Of a stretch of DNA of 8,446 nucleotides, positions 1 to 5,430 are shown one piece after another. Below the pieces are notes generated by a model, which was not told the DNA's origin, did not search any database, and worked only from the letters and a program-made list of their open reading frames with translations. The stretch is from an uncultured Collinsella sp. (GTDB lineage Bacteria > Actinomycetota > Coriobacteriia > Coriobacteriales > Coriobacteriaceae). Positions within the stretch are counted from its first letter, which is position 1. Each line of letters starts with the position of its first letter. The stretch spans positions 1 through 8,446 of the forward strand of contig UROZ01000086.1 in assembly GCA_900549655.1 (NCBI GenBank), given 5' to 3'. The translations under genes were made by a program, and so were the position numbers.

Positions 1-95
1 AGGGCGTCTACAAGTGCGTCGGCGTTCAGTCCGAGCAGGTCGTCTTCGGTGGCGGCAACATCCACTGCATTACTCAGCAGGAGCCGTCCGCGTAA
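1..95 (+). CDS. aguA: Agmatine deiminase, C-terminal end only (5' truncated by window edge)
   Basis: The reading frame starting at base 3 gives 30 residues that end in GGGNIHCITQQEPSA followed by TAA at 93-95. GGGNIHCITQQ is the hallmark C-terminal motif of agmatine deiminases (peptidyl-arginine-deiminase fold). Its Cys is the catalytic nucleophile that forms the amidino-thioether intermediate. The enzyme hydrolyses agmatine to N-carbamoylputrescine and ammonia in the cytoplasm, on the arginine-to-putrescine route. Only the end of the gene is present, so its start, operon partners and integrity cannot be judged. An APC permease lies downstream on the same strand after about 545 bases, which fits agmatine import or putrescine exchange. 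The identification rests on a short but very characteristic motif with the stop in the expected place, a few residues after it. Confidence 0.9.
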   Translation, partial: GVYKCVGVQSEQVVFGGGNIHCITQQEPSA

Positions 96-138
96 TTGTC
101 TGTCTTCCCGAGGCACGGCACCTTGCCCTTCAATCGTC

Positions 139-172
139 GGGCATGACCCTTAAGGTCTATGCCCTCCTCTTT
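139..172 (+). terminator. Probable intrinsic terminator of aguA
   Basis: GGGCATGACC (139-148) pairs with GGTC-T-ATGCCC (154-164). This gives a 10-bp GC-rich stem with one bulged T and a 5-nt loop, followed by the pyrimidine run TCCTCTTTC. An outer 7-bp stem, TTGCCCT (123-129) with AGGGCAA (174-180), encloses it. It lies 44 bases after the aguA stop. The U-tract is imperfect, so termination may be partial. Confidence 0.5.
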
Positions 173-195
173 CAGGGCAATCTGCCGCACCTCAG

Positions 196-297
196 AAACC
201 CAGCCGATCAATCGGACAGTCGGTGAATCGCACCGTGACCATCTCGGGGCATTGATGGTCGGTTTATTCGATGTCTTGGTCGGCTGGGTTTTTCTTT
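196..297 (+). ncRNA. Candidate structured RNA: three-way junction closed by a U-tract terminator
   Basis: Visible pairings are as follows. The closing helix is 196-211 with 276-291; its first 12 bp (AAACCCAGCCGA with TCGGCTGGGTTT) are perfect and it extends 4 more pairs with one G-U. Inside are P2, CGGTG (221-225) with CACCG (231-235), a 5-bp stem with 5-nt loop, and P3, GACCATC (237-243) with GATGGTC (254-260), a 7-bp stem with 10-nt loop. The 3' strand of the closing helix runs straight into TTTTTCTTT, so the whole fold reads as an intrinsic terminator with a structured interior. A small alternative hairpin (CCGAT/ATCGG, 204-215) would compete with the closing helix. The layout suggests either a regulated attenuator between aguA and the permease or the 3' part of a small RNA. 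I recognise no known riboswitch class, and the fold was derived by eye. Confidence 0.4.
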
Positions 298-329
298 GGG
301 CACTCCGTTGCCTCCACTTCGGAGTGCCC
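298..329 (+). other. Perfect 10-bp stem-loop, possible second terminator
   Basis: GGGCACTCCG (298-307) pairs perfectly with CGGAGTGCCC (320-329) around a 12-nt loop. It follows the U-tract of the preceding fold directly. Downstream is GCCTCTTTGATTG, a weak pyrimidine run, so it could be a backup terminator or a further helix of the same leader RNA. The pairing is certain at sequence level; the function is not. Confidence 0.45.
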
Positions 330-337
330 GCCTCTTT

Positions 338-422
338 GATTGAGTACGCGTCTGATCTGGGATTTATTGCGGGTTAGGCCAATTGTTCGCTTGAATATCC
401 CAGGTCAGACGCGTCTTCAATT
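338..422 (+). repeat. Long imperfect inverted repeat in the permease leader
   Basis: The left arm (338-363) and right arm (397-422) can form a 26-bp helix with one mismatch (345/415) and three G-U pairs. The core is ACGCGTCTGATCTGGGA against TCCCAGGTCAGACGCGT. The loop is 33 nt. No U-tract follows on either strand, so it is not a classical terminator. It could be a regulatory RNA helix, an operator with separated half-sites or a short snap-back repeat. Bases 423-469 after it show nothing clear. Confidence 0.55.
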
Positions 423-469
423 GCCAAAAGATTCCGGTCGCAATCGCGGCCGTTTTGATCGGAGTATCT

Positions 470-652
470 ATGTACCAGCGTATCGTTATCTACACGCGCC
501 TGTTCCGCGAGCGTTGGTCCAACAATTGCATCCTCTCTTCTCTTTGGGATGGCACCTGCACCGGTGACGCGGCCTGCAACCCTACCTTGGGCTGCGCCTT
601 CGGTACAGATGCCATCCTTTTTGCTGTAGGGGAAGCGTGCCATGGCAGGTAA
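470..652 (+). CDS. Small cysteine-containing ORF overlapping the permease start (possible leader peptide)
   Basis: This is a 60-codon ORF starting at ATG 470, with GGAG at 461-464 and a 5-nt spacer, and ending with TAA at 650-652. The product starts MYQRIVIYTRLFRERW and has five Cys (residues 20, 30, 36, 42, 57). Four of the first 15 codons are for Arg. The stop lies 11 bases inside the permease coding region (ATG 642) in another frame, an arrangement typical of translational coupling. I recognise no family. It could be a regulatory leader peptide, since arginine is metabolically upstream of agmatine, or a chance ORF in GC-rich DNA. An in-frame ATG at 455 has no SD and is less likely. The permease has its own good SD, so it does not depend on this ORF. 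Confidence 0.35.
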   Translation: MYQRIVIYTRLFRERWSNNCILSSLWDGTCTGDAACNPTLGCAFGTDAILFAVGEACHGR

Positions 653-2051
653 AAAGTTCTCCCTGTTCGAGGTCATCCTCTCGGTTATCTGCGTTGTCTT
701 TACCATCGAGGCGGCTGCTCCGGCATCTGCCATGGGTAACGTGCAGTTCTTCTGGTGGATCTTCCTTATCATTACGTTTTTGCTTCCCTATGGCCTGGTG
801 GTGGCCGAGCTCGGTACGGCGTTCGATTCCGAGGGCGGCCTGTACGACTGGGTTCGCCTGGGCTTGGGAGACCGTTGGTGTGCACGCTGCTCCTGGTGCT
901 ATTGGGTCAACTTTCCACTGTGGGTGGCAAGTATCGCCTGCATGTTCCCCAGTGTCATCAATGCGGTATGGGGCATCGAATTTTCGCTTGGGGTCCGAAT
1001 TGCCATCGAGCTTGCCTTTGTGTGGGGCGTCACGGTCATGGCAATGCAGCCGGTGGCCGAGGCCGATTGGGTCATGGATGGCGGCGCCGTCATCAAGGTG
1101 CTCATTACCGCCGTGGTGGGAATCATCGGCATCTGGTTTGCCTGCAACAACGGCTTTGCCAACGATATGTCGTTTAAGACATTTGTCCCCGATCTGGGAG
1201 ACACTAACTCACTGACGTATCTTTCAATCATCCTATTCAACTTTATGGGCTTTGAGGTGGTCGCGACCTTTGCCAGCACGATGAAGAACCCATCGCGCGA
1301 TATCCCCAAGGCGGTTATCGCCGGTGGCGTTGCCATCGCGGCGATCTACATTATCTGTGGCATCGGTATTGGAGCCGCGGTTCCCACCGAGCAGCTTTCA
1401 CTCGATTCGGGCATTGTGGACGCGGTTGCCGCCATGGTGGGGCGCGCTCACCCGCTGACGATGGTCGTGGGCGTGGCCTTTCTGGTAACGCTGTTTGCCA
1501 ACATGATCTGTTGGAGCTTTGGCGTCAACAACGTGGCGAGCTATGCCGCGCGCCATGGCAACATGCCGCGTCCCTTTGCGCTGGTGTCCAAGAAGACCGG
1601 CATGCCCAACGGCTCGGCACTCATTAACGGTTGTTTTGCCAGCTTGGTGCTGCTACTTCAGATTCCGCTGGGTGAAGGTTCCGACGTCTTTTGGGTCTTC
1701 TTCTCGATGAACGTCGTCTTTCTGCTCATGAGCTATATCCCGATGTTCCCGGCGTTTTGGCGCCTGCGTAAATACGACGACCGCCCGCGCGTGTTTCGCG
1801 CGCCCTTCGAGGGCAAGGTGCTTGCGGTAGCGCTTGCGGTGCCGGTGGTAGAACTCGTGCTTTCGATTGTTGCGACAATCGTGCCGCTTAACAGCTCGCC
1901 CGCCGAGATGTCAAAGTTGCCGATCCTCATGGGTGTGGTGATCGGCGTGTTGCTGGGCGAGGTTTCGCGCCTCATATCGCGCCGCGGCCGCAGCATCGAC
2001 AATCCCGGCGTTGGCGCAAGGGGGACAGGTCGCTTTGCACCAAAACAGTAG
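642..2051 (+). CDS. APC-family amino acid/polyamine permease, candidate agmatine-putrescine exchanger
   Basis: This is a 469-residue integral membrane protein with about twelve hydrophobic segments, the usual length for the amino acid-polyamine-organocation superfamily. Family motifs are EGGLYDWV (64-71) and FMGFEVVATFASTMKNPSRD (201-220), the conserved stretch before the next transmembrane helix in bacterial exchangers of this type. The start at 642 is set by AGGGGA (628-633) with about 8 bases of spacing. The protein probably exchanges an amino acid or amine for its metabolic product across the cytoplasmic membrane. Lying downstream of agmatine deiminase, as in agmatine-deiminase clusters where an APC antiporter (AguD) imports agmatine and exports putrescine, it may do the same here. 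A glutamate/GABA-type or other amino acid specificity is possible. The last residues (GTGRFAPKQ) are encoded by a repeat-like hairpin and may be a recent C-terminal change. The family call is firm; the substrate is inferred. Confidence 0.88.
   Translation: MAGKKFSLFEVILSVICVVFTIEAAAPASAMGNVQFFWWIFLIITFLLPYGLVVAELGTAFDSEGGLYDWVRLGLGDRWCARCSWCYWVNFPLWVASIACMFPSVINAVWGIEFSLGVRIAIELAFVWGVTVMAMQPVAEADWVMDGGAVIKVLITAVVGIIGIWFACNNGFANDMSFKTFVPDLGDTNSLTYLSIILFNFMGFEVVATFASTMKNPSRDIPKAVIAGGVAIAAIYIICGIGIGAAVPTEQLSLDSGIVDAVAAMVGRAHPLTMVVGVAFLVTLFANMICWSFGVNNVASYAARHGNMPRPFALVSKKTGMPNGSALINGCFASLVLLLQIPLGEGSDVFWVFFSMNVVFLLMSYIPMFPAFWRLRKYDDRPRVFRAPFEGKVLAVALAVPVVELVLSIVATIVPLNSSPAEMSKLPILMGVVIGVLLGEVSRLISRRGRSIDNPGVGARGTGRFAPKQ
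2011..2043. repeat. REP-like hairpin forming the 3' end of the permease gene
   Basis: TTGGCGCAAG (2011-2020) pairs with TTTGCACCAA (2034-2043) with one mismatch and one G-T pair. The loop contains GGGGACAGG. The sequence lies inside the coding region and encodes the C-terminal tail. The GGGGACAG core also occurs across the stem and loop of the terminator near 6869-6876. The reverse-oriented string GGTGCAAAG recurs at 2124-2132, near the 3' end of the convergent small gene. From memory, palindromic intergenic repeats with a GGGGACAGG...TTTGCACC pattern are frequent in some bacterial genomes, but this was not checked here. Confidence 0.35.
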
Positions 2052-2086
2052 CGCCGCGAGTTGTGCGGTGCTAGATGCATCTTGGA

Positions 2087-2278
2087 TTACTGCTCACGCT
2101 GCTCGGGATCAGATGCGAGCTTGGGTGCAAAGTAGGGGACGTGGCCCAGGTAGGGGCAGCTGTCCGAACGCGCCTCAACGGCGCAGGGGACATTGTCGTA
2201 GGTCATGGAAGAACCGAGTCGGGTGATGGCCTTGGCGGCGGGCGCGACGAGCATCTTGAGCGGAGCGATCGGTGTCAT
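2087..2278 (-). CDS. Small hypothetical protein (63 aa), minus strand
   Basis: ATG at 2276-2278 on the minus strand is preceded by AAAGGAG with a 5-nt spacer, a near-ideal ribosome-binding site that decides this start over an in-frame ATG five codons upstream. The product begins MTPIAPLKMLVAPAAKAI, which may form an amphipathic or weakly hydrophobic helix. A polar half follows with two Cys (NVPC, DSCPYLGH) and the ending PYFAPKLASDPEQREQ. There is no clear signal peptide or transmembrane helix. It is convergent with the permease (35 bases between stops) and divergent from the LuxR-type regulator. I recognise no family. The strong SD and the isolated divergent placement argue that it is a real gene. 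Roles such as a small regulatory, signalling or metal-binding peptide are only possibilities. Confidence 0.6.
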   Translation of the reverse strand: MTPIAPLKMLVAPAAKAITRLGSSMTYDNVPCAVEARSDSCPYLGHVPYFAPKLASDPEQREQ

Positions 2279-2406
2279 GGCATCTCCTTTCATCGGTGAG
2301 ACACAGCTTGTTTATCTAAACGATACAGTACGTTTAATCGGTGAGTCTAATCTTGCGGCAAAGAATCTGTCAACATCCTCACAGCATCTAGACAGGGGAG
2401 GCGGGC
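2279..2406. promoter_or_regulatory. Divergent intergenic region with a near-palindromic candidate operator
   Basis: The region separates the small minus-strand gene from the LuxR-type gene and should hold a promoter for each. At its centre is AAACGATACAGTACGTTT (2318-2335), with AAACG/CGTTT arms and an inner TACAGTA dyad offset by one base. This looks like a regulator binding site. ATCGGTGAG occurs twice in direct orientation (2292-2300 and 2337-2345). A weak rightward promoter could be TTGTTT (2309-2314) with TTTAAT (2333-2338), although the ~18-base spacing is slightly long. GGGGAGG at 2395-2401 is the SD of the LuxR-type gene. The promoter assignment is tentative. Confidence 0.4.
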
Positions 2407-3399
2407 ATGAGTTTCGCGTTCTATATCTACACCACGATTATCATGGGTGTGGCTCTGGTGACCAGTGCCGTGGCATTGGTGGTTTGGCTCATGACGCGCC
2501 GTCGCGACAGCCTCGTGGCCGCGGCGGGTTTTTTGCTCTATATACTCGATATGTCGGTCATCTTTTTTGACGAGTACAATCGGCTCAAATACGACTACGC
2601 CGTTACCTTTAGCGAGCCGCTGCAGCACCCCTTGCTGCGCTGCGTGCTTGGTATTGCCATCTATGCCTGCGTGGTGCTATGGATGTTTGCGCGCTTGCGC
2701 AAAAGACCGACGTCGCGCATGCTCGGACTCGCTATCGTGCCGTTTTCAATCTTGCAATTGCTGCTGGTGCCTCGCAGCGGCGCTGCCGGAGAGGTGCAGC
2801 AGTATCTCTTTTGGCTCACGCGTGACCTGGGTAATGTAGGATGTCTTGCCTATGCCGCCTGGCATTACCGGTACAGAGCAACGCGTGTTGAGAAACTCGA
2901 CCTCGACCGCTCAAAGCTCTTTTGGAAGGTGGCCTTCGTTCTTGTGTTTTGCGTGATCGCCGAGGACACCTACATGATCTTGTTCTGCCGCCCCGACTCC
3001 CAAAACCCCGTCATCGGCCTCTTTTTGTGGTATCTGTCCGAGCGCAATATCTCCGAAAACGTGCTGCTCGTGGTATGCGCGGCTCAGCTTTTTTGCCAGT
3101 TTAGCCATATCCTGCGTGTGTATGCCCGTCATCCGCGTGCCGATGAGGACGTGGCAGCCGAGAGCGCAAGCTCTGAGGACGATCTCGCATCGCGTGTGGT
3201 GATTTATGCCGACGCCCATAAGCTGTCACGGCGCGAGCAGGAGGTGCTCACGCTGGTGCTGAAGGGCAACGACGCCCAAAACATCGCCAGCGAGTTGGTC
3301 ATCAGCCCTGGCACGGTCAAGGCACACTTGCATCGCATCTACGTTAAAAGCGGCGTCTCCAACCGAGATGACCTTATAGATACCTTTTGGCGTTCCTAG
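2407..3399 (+). CDS. Membrane-anchored LuxR-type transcriptional regulator
   Basis: This is a 330-residue protein. About seven hydrophobic segments occupy residues 6-240 (for example 6-29, 35-55, 75-95, 103-121, 133-152, 172-194 and 202-237). A short acidic linker follows (245-260, ADEDVAAESASSEDD), then a C-terminal LuxR/GerE helix-turn-helix from about residue 273: LSRREQEVLTLV, then IASELVISPGTVKAHLHRIY, then KSGVSNRDDLI. The start at 2407 has SD GGGGAGG with a 5-nt spacer. This architecture, a multi-pass membrane domain fused to a LuxR DNA-binding domain, is abundant in Coriobacteriia, often next to transporters and catabolic enzymes. It probably senses a membrane-accessible ligand and controls the downstream amidohydrolase-MATE genes and/or the divergent small gene. 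It has no response-regulator receiver domain and no autoinducer-binding domain. The family is firm; ligand and targets are unknown. Confidence 0.92.
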   Translation: MSFAFYIYTTIIMGVALVTSAVALVVWLMTRRRDSLVAAAGFLLYILDMSVIFFDEYNRLKYDYAVTFSEPLQHPLLRCVLGIAIYACVVLWMFARLRKRPTSRMLGLAIVPFSILQLLLVPRSGAAGEVQQYLFWLTRDLGNVGCLAYAAWHYRYRATRVEKLDLDRSKLFWKVAFVLVFCVIAEDTYMILFCRPDSQNPVIGLFLWYLSERNISENVLLVVCAAQLFCQFSHILRVYARHPRADEDVAAESASSEDDLASRVVIYADAHKLSRREQEVLTLVLKGNDAQNIASELVISPGTVKAHLHRIYVKSGVSNRDDLIDTFWRS

Positions 3400-3429
3400 C
3401 CTCATTCTTCCTCGCATGCGGGTCTTGCT

Positions 3430-3516
3430 GTGTGGGCGGCCACACCGTTGGGCGTAATGAAGCGGTAATAATCTCAGACAATAAACCTGCAGGTAAAGCG
3501 TGTAAACCTGCTTAAA
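3430..3516. promoter_or_regulatory. Candidate control region: dyads and direct repeats between the LuxR-type gene and the amidohydrolase
   Basis: GTGTGG-GCGG-CCACAC (3430-3445) is a perfect 6-bp dyad. ACCTGCAGGT (3485-3494) is a perfect 10-bp palindrome. TAAACCTGC occurs at 3482-3490 and again at 3503-3511, exactly 21 bases (two helical turns) apart, with a partial TTAAACTG copy at 3512-3519. An AT-rich stretch, GGTAATAATC (3465-3474), could hold a -10 element. These are plausible binding sites for the upstream LuxR-type regulator. No clear terminator follows that gene, so read-through is also possible. Confidence 0.35.
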
Positions 3517-3518
3517 CT

Positions 3519-3685
3519 GACCGTTTGCGGTCCCTGGCCTTGGCACGGATTTGCCCCTGTGTATCAATGGGTGTAGCGCGAAGCCGCGGACGTGGGACAG
3601 ACGTCCGAGCACGGCTTGTAGACACGCGCCGATGCGGGAGCGCTACGCTCCCAACCGAGTGCCCACGCGGGCGGTGCGTCCGCGT
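3519..3685 (+). other. Structured 5' leader of the amidohydrolase operon (four hairpins)
   Basis: Four hairpins follow one another. GACCG-TTTG-CGGTC is at 3519-3532. At 3581-3617, AAGCCG/CGGCTT encloses CGGACGT/ACGTCCG with a 4-nt bulge, 13 bp in all. GGGAGCG-CTA-CGCTCCC is at 3636-3652. ACGCGG/CCGCGT with a 9-nt loop is at 3665-3685. None is followed by a U-run, so they do not look like terminators. The last ends 17 bases before the SD (3703-3709). Bases 3533-3580 show nothing clear. The leader may affect mRNA stability or translation. Confidence 0.4.
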
Positions 3686-3714
3686 TACAACCAAAGATGC
3701 CTGAGGAGGCTCGC

Positions 3715-5343
3715 ATGGACAAGGCTGATGTAGTTATCAAGAGCGACGCCGTCTTTACCGGCGATGGGCTCGAGCCGTTTAAGGGCGGCGTTGCCGTGCG
3801 GGGCGATAAAATCGTTGCCTGCGGTGACGATGCTCACCTGGCACCGTTTATCGGTCCCGATACCGAGGTGCGCGACTTTGGCGACCAGCTCGTCATGCCC
3901 GGCCTGATCGACTCGCACACGCATTTTGCCCAGGGCGCGTTTATGACCGACCCCGATTTTGCCGTCAACCTCATCGACTGCACCAGTTTTGAGATGGCGA
4001 TGGAACGTGTCGTGGCGTTTGCGGCCGACCATCCCGATAACGAGTGGATTCTGGGCTGCCAGATTATCCAGTTCCAGTGGGATGTCCCCGAGATGCCCAC
4101 GGCCGCGATGATCGATGAGTACATCTCCGACCGCCCGGTATTTCTGCAGCAGGTTGACTTGCATACCTTTAGTGCCAATACCTGCGCCATCAACAAGGTG
4201 GGAGTAACTTCGCAGACGCCCGATCCCGCAGGCGGCAAGATCCTTAAGGATGCCGACGGCAATCTGACGGGCGTGTTTTCCAACAACGCCGGCGCCTTCT
4301 TTATGGACGAGGTCTACGACCCAGCGCCCGAGGTTGTTGACGCGTCGTTTGCAAAAACCGCCCGGCGCGCCAATGCCCTGGGAATCACTACGGTCGGCAT
4401 GGTCAATCCTACGTTTGTGAGCATGGAAAACCCGTATGCGGTGTTGGCAGGTCTTAATGCCAAGGGCGACTTGCCGCTGCGCGTGTTCCTGTACACCGAC
4501 CTGTTCGAAAACGAGTCCTTGACGCTCGAGCAGATCAAGGAGAAATACGCCTTCCCGGGTACGCAGGTGGAGTGGCACGGCTTTAAGCAGTTCCTTGATG
4601 GTGTGTGCTCCGACCATACCGCCTGGATGCTTGAACCCTATAGCAACGCACCCGACACCTGTGGTGAGCCCGCGGAGGAGCCGGAGCGCATCCGTGCTGC
4701 CATCCTGAGGGCGCAGGAATGGGGCGTTGACACGCGCATCCATGCAATCGGCGATCGCTCGGTGCGTTTTGTGCTCGATTGCTTTGAGGAGGGCGAGCGC
4801 TTGCATGGCAAGCGGGATTGTCGCCACTCCATGGAGCACAACGAGACGGTTCAACCCGAGGATATGCCGCGTTATGCCGAGCTCGGCGTCTGCCCCGGCA
4901 TGCAGCCGTGGCACATGCTGCTCGATATGGCTGACCTTGCCAAGGACGAAGCCGTGGGTCCCGAGCGTGCCGCGCTTTCGTGGCCCCTGCATAGCCTGCT
5001 TGCCAGCGGAGCCGTGGTGCACCTGGGCAGTGACTTCCCCGTTGTGGGCTTGGAGCCCATGGAGGAGGTGTACGGCGCGGTCTTCCGCATGCTCGAGGAC
5101 GGTTCCAACCCTGAGGGCTGGTTCCCCCAGGAGCGCATTACCATGGCCGAGGCTCTGCGCGCCTACACCTATGGCAGCGCCTACGCCATGCATGCCGAGG
5201 ACCGCATCGGCACGCTCGCGTGCGGCAAACAGGCAGATATCTGCGTGCTCGACCGCAATCTCTTTGATTGCGAGCCGGCCGAGGTGCTCGAGGCTACCGC
5301 AGCCCTCACGATGATCGCCGGCAAGGTGGTCTTTGAGGCATAG
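3715..5343 (+). CDS. YtcJ-like metal-dependent amidohydrolase
   Basis: This is a 542-residue cytoplasmic enzyme of the amidohydrolase superfamily (Amidohydro_3, YtcJ-like branch, which includes N-substituted formamide deformylase). The start at 3715 is chosen because GAGGAGG (3703-3709) lies 5 bases before it; an in-frame ATG at 3697 has no SD. Visible motifs are the metal-binding MPGLIDSHTH (61-70; H68, H70), HGFKQFLDG (288-296; K291, the likely bridging-Lys position), RIHAIGDRS (341-349; H343), CRHSMEHNE (369-377; H371, H374) and HLGSDFPV (436-443; D440, the catalytic Asp). A composite beta-sandwich end closes with GTLACGKQADICVLD. The set is complete, so the enzyme should be active, hydrolysing an amide, C-N or similar bond. 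The substrate cannot be read from sequence. An 87-base gap links it to a MATE exporter, probably as one operon, downstream of a LuxR-type regulator. Confidence 0.9.
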   Translation: MDKADVVIKSDAVFTGDGLEPFKGGVAVRGDKIVACGDDAHLAPFIGPDTEVRDFGDQLVMPGLIDSHTHFAQGAFMTDPDFAVNLIDCTSFEMAMERVVAFAADHPDNEWILGCQIIQFQWDVPEMPTAAMIDEYISDRPVFLQQVDLHTFSANTCAINKVGVTSQTPDPAGGKILKDADGNLTGVFSNNAGAFFMDEVYDPAPEVVDASFAKTARRANALGITTVGMVNPTFVSMENPYAVLAGLNAKGDLPLRVFLYTDLFENESLTLEQIKEKYAFPGTQVEWHGFKQFLDGVCSDHTAWMLEPYSNAPDTCGEPAEEPERIRAAILRAQEWGVDTRIHAIGDRSVRFVLDCFEEGERLHGKRDCRHSMEHNETVQPEDMPRYAELGVCPGMQPWHMLLDMADLAKDEAVGPERAALSWPLHSLLASGAVVHLGSDFPVVGLEPMEEVYGAVFRMLEDGSNPEGWFPQERITMAEALRAYTYGSAYAMHAEDRIGTLACGKQADICVLDRNLFDCEPAEVLEATAALTMIAGKVVFEA

Positions 5344-5359
5344 CGCCATCGTTTGATTG

Positions 5360-5387
5360 GGCGGCTTGGTGCCAGTTGTCAGCCGCC
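5360..5387 (+). other. Intercistronic stem-loop between amidohydrolase and MATE genes
   Basis: GGCGGCT (5360-5366) pairs perfectly with AGCCGCC (5381-5387) around a 14-nt loop. No U-tract follows, so it is unlikely to terminate. It may stabilise or process the mRNA and set the relative expression of the two genes. Confidence 0.4.
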
Positions 5388-5430
5388 TGACATCCATTCA
5401 GCACTACTCTCTCAAGGAAAGGGGAGAACA

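Noticed and set aside
96..469. T-box or a known riboswitch class
   Set aside because: I see no T-box consensus (such as the AGGGTGGNACCGCG-type element) and none of the conserved cores of riboswitches I know, so only a generic structured-RNA call is made.
159..567. Short plus- and minus-strand ORFs between aguA and the permease, other than 470-652
   Set aside because: They lack ribosome-binding sites, overlap the strong RNA helices and show no recognisable protein features.
3485..3494. ACCTGCAGGT as a classical quorum-sensing lux box
   Set aside because: The half-sites resemble lux-box arms but lack the usual central spacer, and the regulator here has no autoinducer-binding domain. It is kept only as a generic operator candidate.
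3697..3714. Upstream start of the amidohydrolase at ATG 3697
   Set aside because: The good SD GAGGAGG lies after this ATG and is correctly placed for ATG 3715.
3685..5397. 570-codon open frame on the minus strand opposite the amidohydrolase
   Set aside because: The plus-strand frame has a complete set of amidohydrolase motifs and an SD. The antisense frame is low-complexity, rich in His, Gly, Ala and Arg, with no recognisable domain, as expected of the shadow of a GC-rich gene.
5353..5430. Longer MATE N-terminus from ATG 5353
   Set aside because: No SD precedes it, and the frame would run through the intercistronic hairpin. ATG 5431 has a strong SD.
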